A DNA stretch of 64,000 nt, taken from the NCBI RefSeq assembly GCF_003600155.1, contig NZ_QWLD01000016.1:124001-188000 (forward strand), written 5' to 3'. The stretch's first letter is position 1, and each line of letters begins with the position of its first letter. This document shows, piece by piece, positions 24,371-33,740 of this stretch. The translations under genes were made by a program, and so were the position numbers. The notes below the pieces were generated by a model. That model did no database searches. It was not told the DNA's origin and saw only the letters and a program-made list of their open reading frames with translations. The DNA is from Nesterenkonia muleiensis (lineage in GTDB: Bacteria; Actinomycetota; Actinomycetes; Actinomycetales; Micrococcaceae).

Positions 24371-25786
24371 ATGACCGTGGCCATTATCGGCATCATTGCC
24401 TCATTGGTGCTGCTGATCACCCTGGCCTATCGAGGGGTTCCTGTGATCATCGCCGCCCCGATAGCATCCGTCGTTGCTGTGGTGTTCTCAGGAGCGCCCA
24501 TTCTCGCCTCCTACACCGAAATCTTCATGCCCGCGATGGCTGACTTCGTCGGCAGCTGGTTCCCGGTGTTCCTCACCGGCGCGATCTTCGGTGTGCTGAT
24601 GACCATCACCGGCTACGCGGAGAGCATCGCCCGCACAGTCACCCAGCTGGTCGGCGCCCGGAGCGCCATCGCTGCCACCGTGGTCACCTCGGCTCTGATG
24701 ACCTACGGCGGCATCAGCTTGTTCGTGGTCGCCTTTGTGATGTACCCCCTGGCACGGGAGCTGTTCCGCGTGGCCGATATCCCACGCCGGCTCATTCCCG
24801 CCACCATCGCGCTGGGCATCTTCACCTTCACCATGACAGCCCTTCCCGGCAGTCCCCAGGTGCAGAACATCATCCCCGGCCAGTTCTTCGACACCGGGTC
24901 CTTCGCAGCCCCAGGCATCGGCCTGCTCGGGGGTCTGATGATCTTCGGACTCGGGATGACCTGGCTGGAGTACCGGCGGCATGCCCTGATGAAGAAGGAG
25001 GAGCGCTTTGACAGCCCGCAGAGCCGGCAGATCATCGGCGGCCCCTCTGACGACGGCGCAGCCGGCGAGGTCAAGACCCTGGCACCGCCTCACCAGCTGG
25101 TCCCGTTCCTGCCGCTTCTGACCGTCTTCGCAGTCAACTTTGCCTGCACCCTGGTGATCTTCCCCCGGCTGGACTGGAGCTACCTGCAGGAAGACCAGTT
25201 CGGCGGAATCGTGATGGACTCACGGGCCGGGCTGTGGGCGGTGCTGCTGGGCATCGTCTCTGCGATTCTGCTGATCCTCGCCCTGAACTTCCGGAACCTG
25301 AACGAACTGCGCATCGGCTTCACCGACGGCGTGAAACGCTCCATGCTGCCGATCTTCAGCACCGCCTCCGAGGTCGGCTACGGCGCGGTGGTCGCCTCGG
25401 TCGCAGCATTCGCGGTAGTGCGTGACTCAGTGTTCAACATGGGCCTCAACGCCCTGTGGACCTCGGTGATGACCGTCTCCATCACCGCTGGCCTGACCGG
25501 GTCCTCATCAGGAGGCATGACCATCGCCCTCAACGCCTTGGGTGAGGACCTCCGGGAACTGGCGGTCAATGATGGAGTCAGCCTGGAAGCCATGCACAGG
25601 CTCACCGCGATGGCCGCCGGCGGACTCGACACCCTCCCCCACTCAGGTGCCGTGGTCACCCTGCTGATCGTCTGCGGACTCACCCACCGGCAGGCCTATA
25701 AGGACCTGGGCATCGTGACCATCGGGGCCCCGGTGCTGACTGTGCTGATCCTGGGCGGGCTGGTCACCGCCGTCGGAAGCTTCTGA
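24371..25786 (+). CDS. GntP-family permease
   Basis: 471 residues, 12-14 hydrophobic helices. MTVAIIGIIASLVLLITLAYRGVPVIIAAPIASVV begins the family pattern, with GGISLFVVAFVMYPLARELFRVADIPRRLIPATIALGIFTFTMTALPGSPQVQN in the middle. The family imports gluconate and related carboxylates. ATG 24371 follows GAGGAGAACCC, so the longer frame upstream is unused. Its place just before the hydroxybutyrate dehydrogenase and CoA-transferase genes suggests a short-chain hydroxy acid as substrate. Confidence 0.9.
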   Translation: MTVAIIGIIASLVLLITLAYRGVPVIIAAPIASVVAVVFSGAPILASYTEIFMPAMADFVGSWFPVFLTGAIFGVLMTITGYAESIARTVTQLVGARSAIAATVVTSALMTYGGISLFVVAFVMYPLARELFRVADIPRRLIPATIALGIFTFTMTALPGSPQVQNIIPGQFFDTGSFAAPGIGLLGGLMIFGLGMTWLEYRRHALMKKEERFDSPQSRQIIGGPSDDGAAGEVKTLAPPHQLVPFLPLLTVFAVNFACTLVIFPRLDWSYLQEDQFGGIVMDSRAGLWAVLLGIVSAILLILALNFRNLNELRIGFTDGVKRSMLPIFSTASEVGYGAVVASVAAFAVVRDSVFNMGLNALWTSVMTVSITAGLTGSSSGGMTIALNALGEDLRELAVNDGVSLEAMHRLTAMAAGGLDTLPHSGAVVTLLIVCGLTHRQAYKDLGIVTIGAPVLTVLILGGLVTAVGSF

Positions 25787-25840
25787 TCCAGGATTCAGCA
25801 GCCCTGCGCCGGATCACCCCACACCACTCAAGGAGAAACG

Positions 25841-26617
25841 ATGACCTCGAACCCCACCTCTATCTTTTCCGCACACACGCTGCAAGGCCGCCGCGCTCTG
25901 GTCACCGGCGGAGCCTCCGGCATCGGAGCCGCCTGCGTCAGGGCTTTCGCCGAAGCCGGTGCCACGGTGACCGTCGCCGACCTGGACGGCGAGGCAGCAC
26001 GCCGGGTGGCCGCAGAAACCGGAGGTGAGGCCTGGGCGGTTGACCTCGCGGACACCACCGCCCTGGACGAGCTCAGCCTGGACATCGACATTCTGGTCCA
26101 CAACGCCGGAATTCAACGGGTCTCCGCCATCGAAGAGTTCGATCCCGAAGCCTGGCGGCTGATCCACCGGCTGATGGTCGAGTCCCCGTTCCTGCTGACC
26201 CGGGCGGCGCTTCCAGGGATGTACCAGCGGGGATTCGGCCGGATCATCAACCTCTCATCGGTCCACGGACTGCGTGCCAGCGCCTTCAAATCAGCCTATG
26301 TGGCGGCCAAGCATGCTCTGGAAGGGCTCTCCAAGGTCACCGCATTGGAGGGCGCACAGCACGGAGTGACCTCCAACTGCATCAACCCCGCCTATGTCCG
26401 CACTCCCTTGGTGGAGAAGCAGATCGCCGACCAGGCCCGGATCCACGGCATCGCGGAAAGTGAGGTGGTGGAGAAGATCATGCTCACCGAGGCTGCTGTG
26501 AAACGGATGGTCGAACCCGAAGAGGTCGCTTCACTGGCGCTCTGGCTCGCCTCAGACGCCGCCGGTATGGTGACCGGAGCCTCCTACACCATGGACGGCG
26601 GCTGGAGCGCAAGCTGA
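25841..26617 (+). CDS. D-3-hydroxybutyrate dehydrogenase (SDR)
   Basis: 258 residues of classical short-chain dehydrogenase: TGGASGIGAA cofactor loop (about 22-31), a long catalytic region with NLSSVHGL and YVAAKHALEG (Tyr/Lys pair in YxxxK) and the typical C-terminal VTGASYTMDGGWSA. The overall sequence resembles 3-hydroxybutyrate dehydrogenases (HNAGIQ, IEEFDPEAWR, KIMLTEAAVKRMVEPEEVA). It oxidises (R)-3-hydroxybutyrate to acetoacetate with NAD. Ribosome site AAGGAG precedes ATG. It lies between the permease and CoA-transferase genes, a logical order. Confidence 0.92.
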   Translation: MTSNPTSIFSAHTLQGRRALVTGGASGIGAACVRAFAEAGATVTVADLDGEAARRVAAETGGEAWAVDLADTTALDELSLDIDILVHNAGIQRVSAIEEFDPEAWRLIHRLMVESPFLLTRAALPGMYQRGFGRIINLSSVHGLRASAFKSAYVAAKHALEGLSKVTALEGAQHGVTSNCINPAYVRTPLVEKQIADQARIHGIAESEVVEKIMLTEAAVKRMVEPEEVASLALWLASDAAGMVTGASYTMDGGWSAS

Positions 26618-26666
26618 ATCAGACCCCCACACCACCTCAGATCGAACGCATTCACAGGAGGATACG

Positions 26667-27458
26667 TTGAGTTTCGATAAGACCATGGCAAGCGCAGCCG
26701 AGGCGGTTGCCGACATACACCACGGAGCCTCGCTGGCAGTCGGCGGGTTCGGCCTCAGCGGAAACCCGATCCAGCTGATCGAAGCCCTGTTGGAACAGGG
26801 CGCCTCAGACCTCTCCGTCGTCTCCAACAACTGCGGGGTCGACGGCTGGGGGCTGGGTGTGCTGCTCGCCGCCGAGCGGATCACGAAGATGACCTCCTCC
26901 TATGTGGGGGAGAACCGCGAATTCGCCCGCCAGTACCTTGAAGGAGAGCTGGAGCTGGAACTGGTCCCACAGGGCACACTGGCGGAGAAGATGCACGCCG
27001 GCGGGGCGGGAATACCGGGTTTCTACACCCGCACCGGAGTCGGCACCCAGGTCGCCGATGGCGGAATACCAGTCAGGTACGACGCCGCAGGCAACGTGGT
27101 CGAGGAGTCCGCACCGAAGGAGGTACGCCGCTTCCGCACCCATGAGGGAGAGGAGCTGGAGTACGTCCTGGAAGAGTCCATCGTCACCGACTACTCTCTG
27201 GTGCACGCCCTGCGCGGGGACCGCCACGGCAACCTGGTGTTCAACAAGTCCGCCAGGCAGTTCTCCCCGGCTGCGGCGATGTCAGGACGGGTCTGCATCG
27301 CCCAGGTGGAGGAACTGGTGGAACCGGGACAGATCGATCCCGACCAGGTGCATCTTCCTGGGGTGTTCGTCCACCGCATCGTCGAAGTGGGCTCCGAGAT
27401 CGACAAACCGATTGAACGGCGCACGGTGACCACCACCGAGTCCGCAGAGCAGGCCTGA
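26667..27458 (+). CDS. scoA: 3-oxoacid CoA-transferase subunit A
   Basis: 263 residues of the family I CoA-transferase alpha subunit: [67 protein letters not shown] and the [22 protein letters not shown]-like core. It begins at TTG 26667 with a strong AGGAGG 5-8 nt upstream. It pairs with scoB 21 nt downstream to move CoA between succinyl- or acyl-CoA and acetoacetate, activating the product of the dehydrogenase. Confidence 0.93.
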   Translation: MSFDKTMASAAEAVADIHHGASLAVGGFGLSGNPIQLIEALLEQGASDLSVVSNNCGVDGWGLGVLLAAERITKMTSSYVGENREFARQYLEGELELELVPQGTLAEKMHAGGAGIPGFYTRTGVGTQVADGGIPVRYDAAGNVVEESAPKEVRRFRTHEGEELEYVLEESIVTDYSLVHALRGDRHGNLVFNKSARQFSPAAAMSGRVCIAQVEELVEPGQIDPDQVHLPGVFVHRIVEVGSEIDKPIERRTVTTTESAEQA

Positions 27459-27478
27459 GCCGCAGAAGGAGGAACACC

Positions 27479-28135
27479 ATGGAGACGACAACTTCCCAAG
27501 GCTGGACCAGGGACCAGATGGCCGCACGCGCAGCCCAGGAGCTGGTGGACGGATCCTACGTCAACCTAGGCATCGGCATGCCCACCCTGATCCCCAATCA
27601 CATTCCGGCAGGACGCACCGTGGTGCTGCAGTCAGAGAACGGAATACTCGGCGTGGGGCCCTATCCCACAGAGAACAACGTCGATCCCGACCTGATCAAT
27701 GCCGGCAAAGAGACGGTCACCGTCAACCCCGGTGCCGCGTTCTTCGACTCAGCGCTGAGCTTCGGCATGATCCGCGGCGGCAAGATCGACATCGCGGTAC
27801 TGGGCGGGATGCAGGTGGCGGCCAACGGAGACCTCGCCAACTGGATGGTCCCGGGCAAGATGGTCAAAGGGATGGGCGGGGCGATGGACTTGGTGCACGG
27901 TGCCAAGAAGGTCATCGTGCTGATGGACCATCTCGCCAAAGACGGTTCGGCCAAGATCCTTCCCCGATGCACGCTGCCGCTGACCGGCCGGGCAGTGGTG
28001 GACCAGATCATCACCGACCTGGCCGTCATCGAGGTCACCGGCTCCCCGGAGGAGCCCAGGCTGCGCCTGGTGGAGACCGCCCCCGGTATCAGTGAGGCTC
28101 AGGTGCGGCAGTCCACCGGGGTTGAGCTGGTCTGA
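27479..28135 (+). CDS. scoB: 3-oxoacid CoA-transferase subunit B
   Basis: 218 residues. The conserved catalytic glutamate is Glu53 in [49 protein letters not shown] is the family core. ATG 27479 follows AAGGAGGA. With scoA it forms the SCOT-type enzyme. Just after the stop is a hairpin region (28150-28186) that can serve as the operon terminator, followed by the palindromes of the next TetR gene. Confidence 0.93.
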   Translation: METTTSQGWTRDQMAARAAQELVDGSYVNLGIGMPTLIPNHIPAGRTVVLQSENGILGVGPYPTENNVDPDLINAGKETVTVNPGAAFFDSALSFGMIRGGKIDIAVLGGMQVAANGDLANWMVPGKMVKGMGGAMDLVHGAKKVIVLMDHLAKDGSAKILPRCTLPLTGRAVVDQIITDLAVIEVTGSPEEPRLRLVETAPGISEAQVRQSTGVELV

Positions 28136-28182
28136 ACCGGCAGCCAGGGCGGGTGCCCCTCCGCAGCGGGAGGGCACCTGCC

Positions 28183-28276
28183 CGCTGAACGCGACATCGC
28201 CGGCGTTCAGCGGTGTTGAGGTCTGAACAGTCGTTCAGCTAACGTCGTGATCCAGAGGCTGAATGCCTGTTCAGCC
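28183..28276. promoter_or_regulatory. Triple palindrome array ahead of the TetR-exporter operon
   Basis: Three inverted repeats share CTGAA/TTCAG half-sites. (1) CGCTGAACGC at 28183-28192 with GCGTTCAGCG at 28203-28212, spacer 10. (2) CTGAAC-AGTC-GTTCAG at 28223-28238. (3) GGCTGAA-TGCCTG-TTCAGCC at 28257-28276. Centres lie about 33 and 36 nt apart, roughly three helical turns. They lie just before the tetR gene (start ~28301) and fit TetR autorepression with cooperative binding. Confidence 0.7.
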
Positions 28277-28300
28277 ACAGATCTGCGGTCTCGGGGTGAG

Positions 28301-29017
28301 GTGACAACGTTGGTTTATCACTACGGCGGTGCCCGAGGCGCCTCAGCTGCGAAACGCGAGGCCAAGCAGCGCATCATCGATGCCGCCATCGAGCTCTACG
28401 CAGAACACGGCCTCGGCGCGGTCACCCTCAAGCAGATCGCAGCACTGGCCGAGGTCTCCGCCCCGCTGGTGATCCACCACTTCGGTTCCACGTCAGGGCT
28501 GCGCACCGCCTGTGACCAGGAGGCTGCCCGCCGGATATACGCATACAAGACCATGGCGGTGGCCATGGGAGAGCAGTTCACGTTCGAAGCGATGCTGCGG
28601 CAGTCCGCCGCTCATCGTCCGCTCCTGCGCTACCTGACCCAGGCCCTGATGGCCGGAGGCGAGGAGGTCGATGCGCTCATGGATCAGCTTGTAGACGATG
28701 CGGTGGCCTATACCACCGATGCAGTGGAGCAGGGCCTGGTCAGACCCAGTCCGAACGAGCGGCACCGGGCGGCCATGCTCCTGCTCCAAGGGCTCGGGGC
28801 GATGATGCTGCACCGCCAGATGAAGCGGCTGATCGGCACCAGCCCCATGGACGACCCGCCAGAGGAGTGGGGGCCATACATCCTCACCGTCTTCGACATC
28901 TACGCCCACGGTGTCTTCACACCTGGCGCCTATGACCATGCGCTGAGCCAGATCACCGCCCCGTCCGAAGCGCCCTCTGCACCACCACAGACCTCACAGA
29001 GAGGACCTGACTCATGA
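28301..29017 (+). CDS. TetR-family transcriptional regulator
   Basis: 238 residues from GTG 28301; TTG 28310, preceded by GAGGTG, is an alternative. The N-terminal helix-turn-helix reads KQRIIDAAIELYAEHGLGAVTLKQIAALAEVSAPLVIHHFGS. The C-terminal ligand-binding part is all-helical. It overlaps the ABC ATPase gene by 4 nt (ATGA) and is flanked by three matching palindromes. It likely represses the exporter until a toxic ligand binds (inference). Confidence 0.93.
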   Translation: MTTLVYHYGGARGASAAKREAKQRIIDAAIELYAEHGLGAVTLKQIAALAEVSAPLVIHHFGSTSGLRTACDQEAARRIYAYKTMAVAMGEQFTFEAMLRQSAAHRPLLRYLTQALMAGGEEVDALMDQLVDDAVAYTTDAVEQGLVRPSPNERHRAAMLLLQGLGAMMLHRQMKRLIGTSPMDDPPEEWGPYILTVFDIYAHGVFTPGAYDHALSQITAPSEAPSAPPQTSQRGPDS

Positions 29018-30012
29018 GCGAATCGCCACCGGTCATCCGCACCCAAGACCTGGTCAAGGAGTTCGGCCCGGTCCGTGCGCTGGACCATCTGAGTCTGAGC
29101 ATCGCCCCAGGTGAGGTACACGGCTATCTGGGCCCCAACGGGGCCGGGAAGTCGGTCACCATGCGCATACTGCTGGGACTGCTGCGCCCGGACTCCGGCA
29201 GCGTGGAAGTCTTCGGCCGTGACCCATGGCGCGACGCGGTCTCCTTGCACGAGCGCCTGGCCTATGTGCCCGGCGACGTCGAGCTCTGGCCCAATCTCAC
29301 CGGCGGCGAGGTCATCGATCTCTTCCTGCGGCTGCGCGGGCCCTATGACAAGGTCCGCCGCGATGAGCTGGTCGAGCGCTTCGGCTTGGACCCGCGGAAG
29401 AAGACCCGCACCTACTCCAAGGGCAACCGGCAGAAGGTCGCGCTGATCGCCGCACTGGCGGCCGACGTGGATCTGCTGCTGCTCGATGAGCCGACCGCAG
29501 GGCTCGACCCCCTGATGGAAGCGGTCTTTCAGGAGGTCGTCAAGGAGCTGAAGGACCAGGGCCGCTCAGTGCTGCTCTCCAGCCATATCCTGGCCCAGGT
29601 GGAGGCGCTCTCCGACCGGATCTCCATCATCCGCGCCGGTCATATTGTAGAGTCCGGCACGCTCTCCGAGCTGCGGCATATGACCCGGACCACCATCGAG
29701 GTGGAGACCGACCGCTCCGCTGAGTCCGTCGCAGGGCTCAGCTTTGTGCACGATGTCCACACCGAGGCCGAGCGCACGGTGTTCGAAGTGGACGGCGACC
29801 ATGTGGGGGAGGTCATGAGCCTGCTCGCCGATCTGGGCATCCGCTCCATCGTGGCCCACCCGCCGACTCTCGAGCAGCTGCTGATGCGGCACTACGGCGA
29901 TGACCTCTCCCAGCGCGGGGTCAGCAGCGGCACAGGAGCCGCGACGTCAGGGACCCGTGCAGACGCGGATGCGTCTGTGCGGGCCACGACGCGGACGAAG
30001 AAGGTGTCGTAG
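29014..30012 (+). CDS. ABC transporter ATP-binding protein (drug-export type)
   Basis: 332 residues: Walker A GPNGAGKSVTMR, a degenerate signature YSKGNRQKVALIAAL, Walker B LLLLDEPTAGLDPL and SSHILAQVEAL. A C-terminal domain of ~100 residues (from about 225) is typical of the actinobacterial multidrug group. The start overlaps the tetR stop by 4 nt. The last ~30 residues are a low-complexity Gly/Ala/Thr tail. It works with the permease gene directly after it. Confidence 0.92.
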   Translation: MSESPPVIRTQDLVKEFGPVRALDHLSLSIAPGEVHGYLGPNGAGKSVTMRILLGLLRPDSGSVEVFGRDPWRDAVSLHERLAYVPGDVELWPNLTGGEVIDLFLRLRGPYDKVRRDELVERFGLDPRKKTRTYSKGNRQKVALIAALAADVDLLLLDEPTAGLDPLMEAVFQEVVKELKDQGRSVLLSSHILAQVEALSDRISIIRAGHIVESGTLSELRHMTRTTIEVETDRSAESVAGLSFVHDVHTEAERTVFEVDGDHVGEVMSLLADLGIRSIVAHPPTLEQLLMRHYGDDLSQRGVSSGTGAATSGTRADADASVRATTRTKKVS

Positions 30013-31674
30013 ATGTCTGCTCCCGCGCTCTCCTCTGAAGCCCGGCGCGCGCCCAGCACAGCCTCTGAGCAGGCCACATTCGCCGGCACCGGCACGCTAC
30101 TGGGGTTCATGCTGCGTCGCGACCGGATCCGCACCACTGCCTGGGTGCTGGGCATCACCCTGGCGGGCTTCTACTTCGCCCATGCAGTCAGCGTGGTCGC
30201 CGAGACTGAGGAGGATCTGGTCAGCCTGGCCTCGCTCTACGCCGACCCGGTAGGCCGGATGATGGTGGGGCCCGGGTTCGGTATGGATGCCCCCACCTAT
30301 GAGCGCTTCTACGCCAGCGGCTACGCGTTGTTCATCTACGTTCTCATCGCCCTGTTCAGCATCTTCACCGTGGTCCGGCACTCTCGCGCCGAGGAGCAGG
30401 CCGGACGGGCCGAGCTGGTCCGGGCCAATGTCGTGGGGCGCCACGCCACTCTTACCGCAGCCCTGATCCTCACCCTCACGGCCAATGCGCTTGCTGCCGG
30501 CCTGGTCCTGGTGGCTGGGGTGAGCGCTGACTACGACGCCGCCGGCTCGACTCTGGTCGCGGCCTCTGGGCTGGCAGTGGGTCTCTTCTTCGCCGGGGCC
30601 ACAGCGGTCACCGCCCAGCTCAGTGAGTCCTCGCGGGGTGCCTCCGCTTTGGCCGGCGGCCTGTTGGCGGTGGCCTATCTGGTGCGCATGGGAGGGGACG
30701 CGGCCGAGGTCGGCGGTTCGGGGCTGTCCTGGGCCTCACCACTGGGCTGGTCCCAGCAGACTGCACCCTTCGTGCTTGACCGCTGGTGGCCGCTGCTGCT
30801 GCTGATCGGCAGCGGAGCGGTGTTCATCGCGGCCGGCTACTGGCTCTCCACCAAGCGCGACATTGACGCCTCGCTGCTGCCCGGCAGGCTGGGCCGGGCT
30901 GAAGCCAAGCCGTCCTTGGGCACCCCGGCGGGCATGGCGTTCAGAACACTGAAGGGCGGGCTGCGCGGCTGGGGCATCGCCCTTCTGCTGGCCGGGCTGA
31001 TGTTCGGCAGCTACGCGCAGACGATCCTCGACGCCGCTGACAGCCTGCCCCCGGAGATCTCCCAGATATTCGCCGGGGAAGATATGATGCTCGGCTACCT
31101 GGCGTATATGGCGGTGTTCATGGCCGTCTTCATCGCCGCCGCGGGCGTCAGCGGGCTCGGTCAGTTGCGCGGTGAGGAGACAAAGGGGCGTGCTGAGTAC
31201 GGCATGTCCGCTCCGGTGAGCCGGCTCCGCTGGCTGGGATCGCATCTGCTGGTCCTGGTGGTCAGTCTGCTGCTGATTCTCTGCCTGGTGGGCCTGGGCA
31301 TGGGCGTGGGGGCTGCGGCCACCTTGGAGCAGGACGGCGGTCAGTACTTCGGTCAGCTCTTCCTGGCCGGAGCGCTCCAGGCCCCGGCGGTGCTCGCGGT
31401 GATCGGCATCGTGACTGCCCTGTTCGGCTGGCTGCCGCGCGCCGCCACCGCCGTGGGCTGGGTGATCATCGGATTCGGCGGGGTGATGACGGCTTTCGGA
31501 GGGCTTTTGGACATCCCAGATGCCCTTGCCGAGCTCAATGTCTTCGGCCACCTGGCCGAGTACCCCGTGCAGGACATTGAATGGACACCCATTCTCTGGC
31601 TGAGCCTGATCTGCATGGCCGGCATCGTCCTCGGACTGATCGGCTTCCACCGCCGGGAGATCAACCGCGTCTGA
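30013..31674 (+). CDS. ABC exporter permease (polyketide-antibiotic exporter-like)
   Basis: 553 residues, about 12 hydrophobic segments in two halves (first half ~35-290, second ~315-545). The starts TGTLLGFMLRRDRIRTTAWVLGI and later FRTLKGGLRGWGIALLLAGLMFG are typical of the large exporter permease family seen with TetR and this ATPase. It starts right at the ATPase stop. The substrate is unknown. The TetR-ATPase-permease arrangement suggests an inducible efflux pump. Confidence 0.88.
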   Translation: MSAPALSSEARRAPSTASEQATFAGTGTLLGFMLRRDRIRTTAWVLGITLAGFYFAHAVSVVAETEEDLVSLASLYADPVGRMMVGPGFGMDAPTYERFYASGYALFIYVLIALFSIFTVVRHSRAEEQAGRAELVRANVVGRHATLTAALILTLTANALAAGLVLVAGVSADYDAAGSTLVAASGLAVGLFFAGATAVTAQLSESSRGASALAGGLLAVAYLVRMGGDAAEVGGSGLSWASPLGWSQQTAPFVLDRWWPLLLLIGSGAVFIAAGYWLSTKRDIDASLLPGRLGRAEAKPSLGTPAGMAFRTLKGGLRGWGIALLLAGLMFGSYAQTILDAADSLPPEISQIFAGEDMMLGYLAYMAVFMAVFIAAAGVSGLGQLRGEETKGRAEYGMSAPVSRLRWLGSHLLVLVVSLLLILCLVGLGMGVGAAATLEQDGGQYFGQLFLAGALQAPAVLAVIGIVTALFGWLPRAATAVGWVIIGFGGVMTAFGGLLDIPDALAELNVFGHLAEYPVQDIEWTPILWLSLICMAGIVLGLIGFHRREINRV

Positions 31675-31704
31675 GCCGGCTCCGCAGCCGCTGCAGCGTG
31701 TGCT

Positions 31705-32325
31705 TCAGCTGGACTCCGCGCCTTCTCGGATGGCTTCAAGGGTGGCCTCCATCATCGGGTCCATGGTCTGCTCCACAAAGGACTCCACCGCGGAGCGCAG
31801 CAGGCCGGTGGTGGGCATCAGCGAGTAGGTCCAGCTGAGCCGGGTGCCATCCCCTTCGGGAAGATACCTAAACTCAGCCACTCCGTGATCTACAGCCACC
31901 CGCTGGGTGGGTCGGGTGAAGCCCCAGATCATGTACTGGAACCGCTCTGGGCTGTCTACCAGCATCTCCTCAGCCAGGTAGTGACCGTCTTCGAACTCCA
32001 CGCGACGTCGGAACCCTGCGCGCTCACCAATCTGTTCACTCCCCATCAGGGGCTGCGTGCCAACCACGGCGGGAGTTCCGTCCTCGAATTCGACCAAGTC
32101 CTCCAGGTTGAGCGAAGGATCATTGGCCCAGGTGTAGACCGTCTCCGGCGCTGTGTCGATGAACACCAAATGCGTGGTGGAGACATACCCTTCCTGCTGC
32201 AATGCGGGCCGCTCGCCCGGATAGCTGAGCGGGCTCAGTGGGGGCGTGAGGAACCACCACGCTCCTGCGCCGAGGGAAAGCGCTAAGGCGGAACCGATGA
32301 TGAGTACTGTACGACGACGCGGCAT
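31705..32325 (-). CDS. SRPBCC family protein with N-terminal membrane anchor
   Basis: 206 residues. There is one N-terminal hydrophobic stretch (RTVLIIGSALALSLGAGAWWF). The remainder is START/SRPBCC-like (VSTTHLVFIDTAPETVYTWANDPSLN, a GTRLSWTYSLMPTTGLLRSAVESFVEQTM helix). ATG 32323-32325 has GGAGGA 5 nt upstream; an upstream in-frame start lacks that support. It is divergent from the tetR gene with two identical-type operators between, so the TetR protein is likely to control it. Confidence 0.82.
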   Translation of the reverse strand: MPRRRTVLIIGSALALSLGAGAWWFLTPPLSPLSYPGERPALQQEGYVSTTHLVFIDTAPETVYTWANDPSLNLEDLVEFEDGTPAVVGTQPLMGSEQIGERAGFRRRVEFEDGHYLAEEMLVDSPERFQYMIWGFTRPTQRVAVDHGVAEFRYLPEGDGTRLSWTYSLMPTTGLLRSAVESFVEQTMDPMMEATLEAIREGAESS

Positions 32326-32352
32326 GTAATCCTCCAGAATCAGCAATGCATT

Positions 32353-32395
32353 GTTGACACTGTCAACCTAAAGCTGTTTGGTTGACGTTGTCAAC
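32353..32395. promoter_or_regulatory. Paired TetR-type operators
   Basis: Two perfect 15-bp palindromes with GTTGAC/GTCAAC arms: GTTGACACTGTCAAC at 32353-32367 and GTTGACGTTGTCAAC at 32381-32395, 28 nt centre to centre, filling the divergent region between the SRPBCC gene and tetR. A regulator binding here could repress both genes at once. Confidence 0.72.
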
Positions 32396-32431
32396 TGCAT
32401 CGAGCAGCGCTCCGTTGGATAGGATCACAGA

Positions 32432-32992
32432 ATGCCGAGTACTCGCGAAGCTCTCGTCACCGCCGCAACGGAACTGATCGACGCCGGGGGCGCGGAAGCC
32501 GTCACCCTGCGGGAGGTCGGACGGCGCGCAGGGGTCTCGCACAACGCTCCGTATAAGCACTTCCAGCACAAAGAGGCGCTGCTGGCGGCTGTGGCTGCTG
32601 AGGAACTGGGCGTCTATTCAGGCCTGCTCACCCTCGCCTCCGGTGCCGCACCGGCCCTCGATGAAGCGCTGCAGCACTATGTGGAACGCGCACTAGCCTA
32701 TCCGGAACGCTTCCGCCTGGTCTACCGGAGGTGGAACACCGAGTCCGAGGAGCTTGCCCAGGCGGCCGCACTGGCCACGAGAGTCCTCGACGCTCTCATC
32801 GCACCGGCCCAGCAGGTGGGGCTGCTGCCAGCCGGGCCTGTGGAGCGCCAGGCCGATCTGCTGCGTGCGGTCACCCATGGCGCCATCGAGCTCACGCTCA
32901 CCGGGCATCTGGGCAAACGGGGCGAGGCCCGCACCCCCGACCAGCTCGTCTCCGACTTCCTGGATATCCTTCGCGCCAACTCAGGCGCCTAG
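32432..32992 (+). CDS. TetR-family transcriptional regulator
   Basis: 186 residues. The helix-turn-helix covers ~10-55: LVTAATELIDAGGAEAVTLREVGRRAGVSHNAPYKHFQHKEALLAAV. The C-terminal WHG-like half is helical (DEALQHYVERALAYPERFRLVYRRWN). It is a single gene divergent from the SRPBCC gene; the ATG at 32432 is used. Its probable operators are the two GTTGAC palindromes upstream. The ligand is unknown. Confidence 0.92.
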   Translation: MPSTREALVTAATELIDAGGAEAVTLREVGRRAGVSHNAPYKHFQHKEALLAAVAAEELGVYSGLLTLASGAAPALDEALQHYVERALAYPERFRLVYRRWNTESEELAQAAALATRVLDALIAPAQQVGLLPAGPVERQADLLRAVTHGAIELTLTGHLGKRGEARTPDQLVSDFLDILRANSGA

Positions 32993-33045
32993 AAACCGCA
33001 GCTGCCCTGGAGCAGCATCCCGAGGAGACAGAACTCATCCCTCCC

Positions 33046-33726
33046 TCAGTCGGCGCGGGGCGCCCGGATGCCTCGAATGAGCAGATAGCCGATGGTCCAG
33101 AACTCGCCGATCGTGGCGGGGATAGTCAGCATATCGAGCAGCGGTGCGGGAAGCCCTGGAGCGGCAGCGGAAAGCAGGGCGTTGAGCACATAGCCGATGC
33201 CGCCCGCCATCAGTATCCAGCCGAGCACCGGCGGCATTCGCCGGGTGGAGACCATGAACCATCCCATGGGCATCAGCCATAGGCCGAAGAATACTGAACC
33301 GACGGCCCAGAACGCATCGGCAGCACTGAAACCGAGCGCGACGGCCGCCGCAGCGTCGTTGCCCGGAGCCAGCCCGGGGTCAGCCGCCACCTGCGAGGCC
33401 AAAATCAGGAATGCAGCGCTGCCGAGAATCGTGACCGCATTGGTCATGCCAAAAGCCGCCACGGCATAGGCTGCAACAGGCCGTTCAGCACGGAACAGTG
33501 CGTAGAGGCCGAGGGCGGCGGCGGCCTGTGCAATGACGATCAGCAGCTCGAAGGCGATTCCGAGATGTCCGAGCCAGGCCTGCTCCACGAGGTTGATAGA
33601 GGTTGCCGCAGGATCTTCCTCGCTGTGCAGCCGAGGACGAATGACCAGGAAGCCCACCACTCCGAACAAGGCGAGAGCGAGATATGCGGTTCCTGTCCAC
33701 CGCGCAATGCGAACATCCGGAGACAT
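33046..33726 (-). CDS. DUF4386 family membrane protein
   Basis: 226 residues, six predicted hydrophobic segments; TGTAYLALALFGVVGFLVI begins the protein, with FELLIVIAQAAAALGLYALF and NAVTILGSAAFLILASQVA following, and a DAFWAVGSVFFGLWLMPMGWFM segment typical of DUF4386. The family function is unknown. ATG 33724-33726 has a strong AGGAGG. It diverges from the membrane protein/Xre pair; an AT-rich palindrome just upstream is likely a control site. Confidence 0.85.
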   Translation of the reverse strand: MSPDVRIARWTGTAYLALALFGVVGFLVIRPRLHSEEDPAATSINLVEQAWLGHLGIAFELLIVIAQAAAALGLYALFRAERPVAAYAVAAFGMTNAVTILGSAAFLILASQVAADPGLAPGNDAAAAVALGFSAADAFWAVGSVFFGLWLMPMGWFMVSTRRMPPVLGWILMAGGIGYVLNALLSAAAPGLPAPLLDMLTIPATIGEFWTIGYLLIRGIRAPRAD

Positions 33727-33740
33727 GAGTCCTCCTGAGG

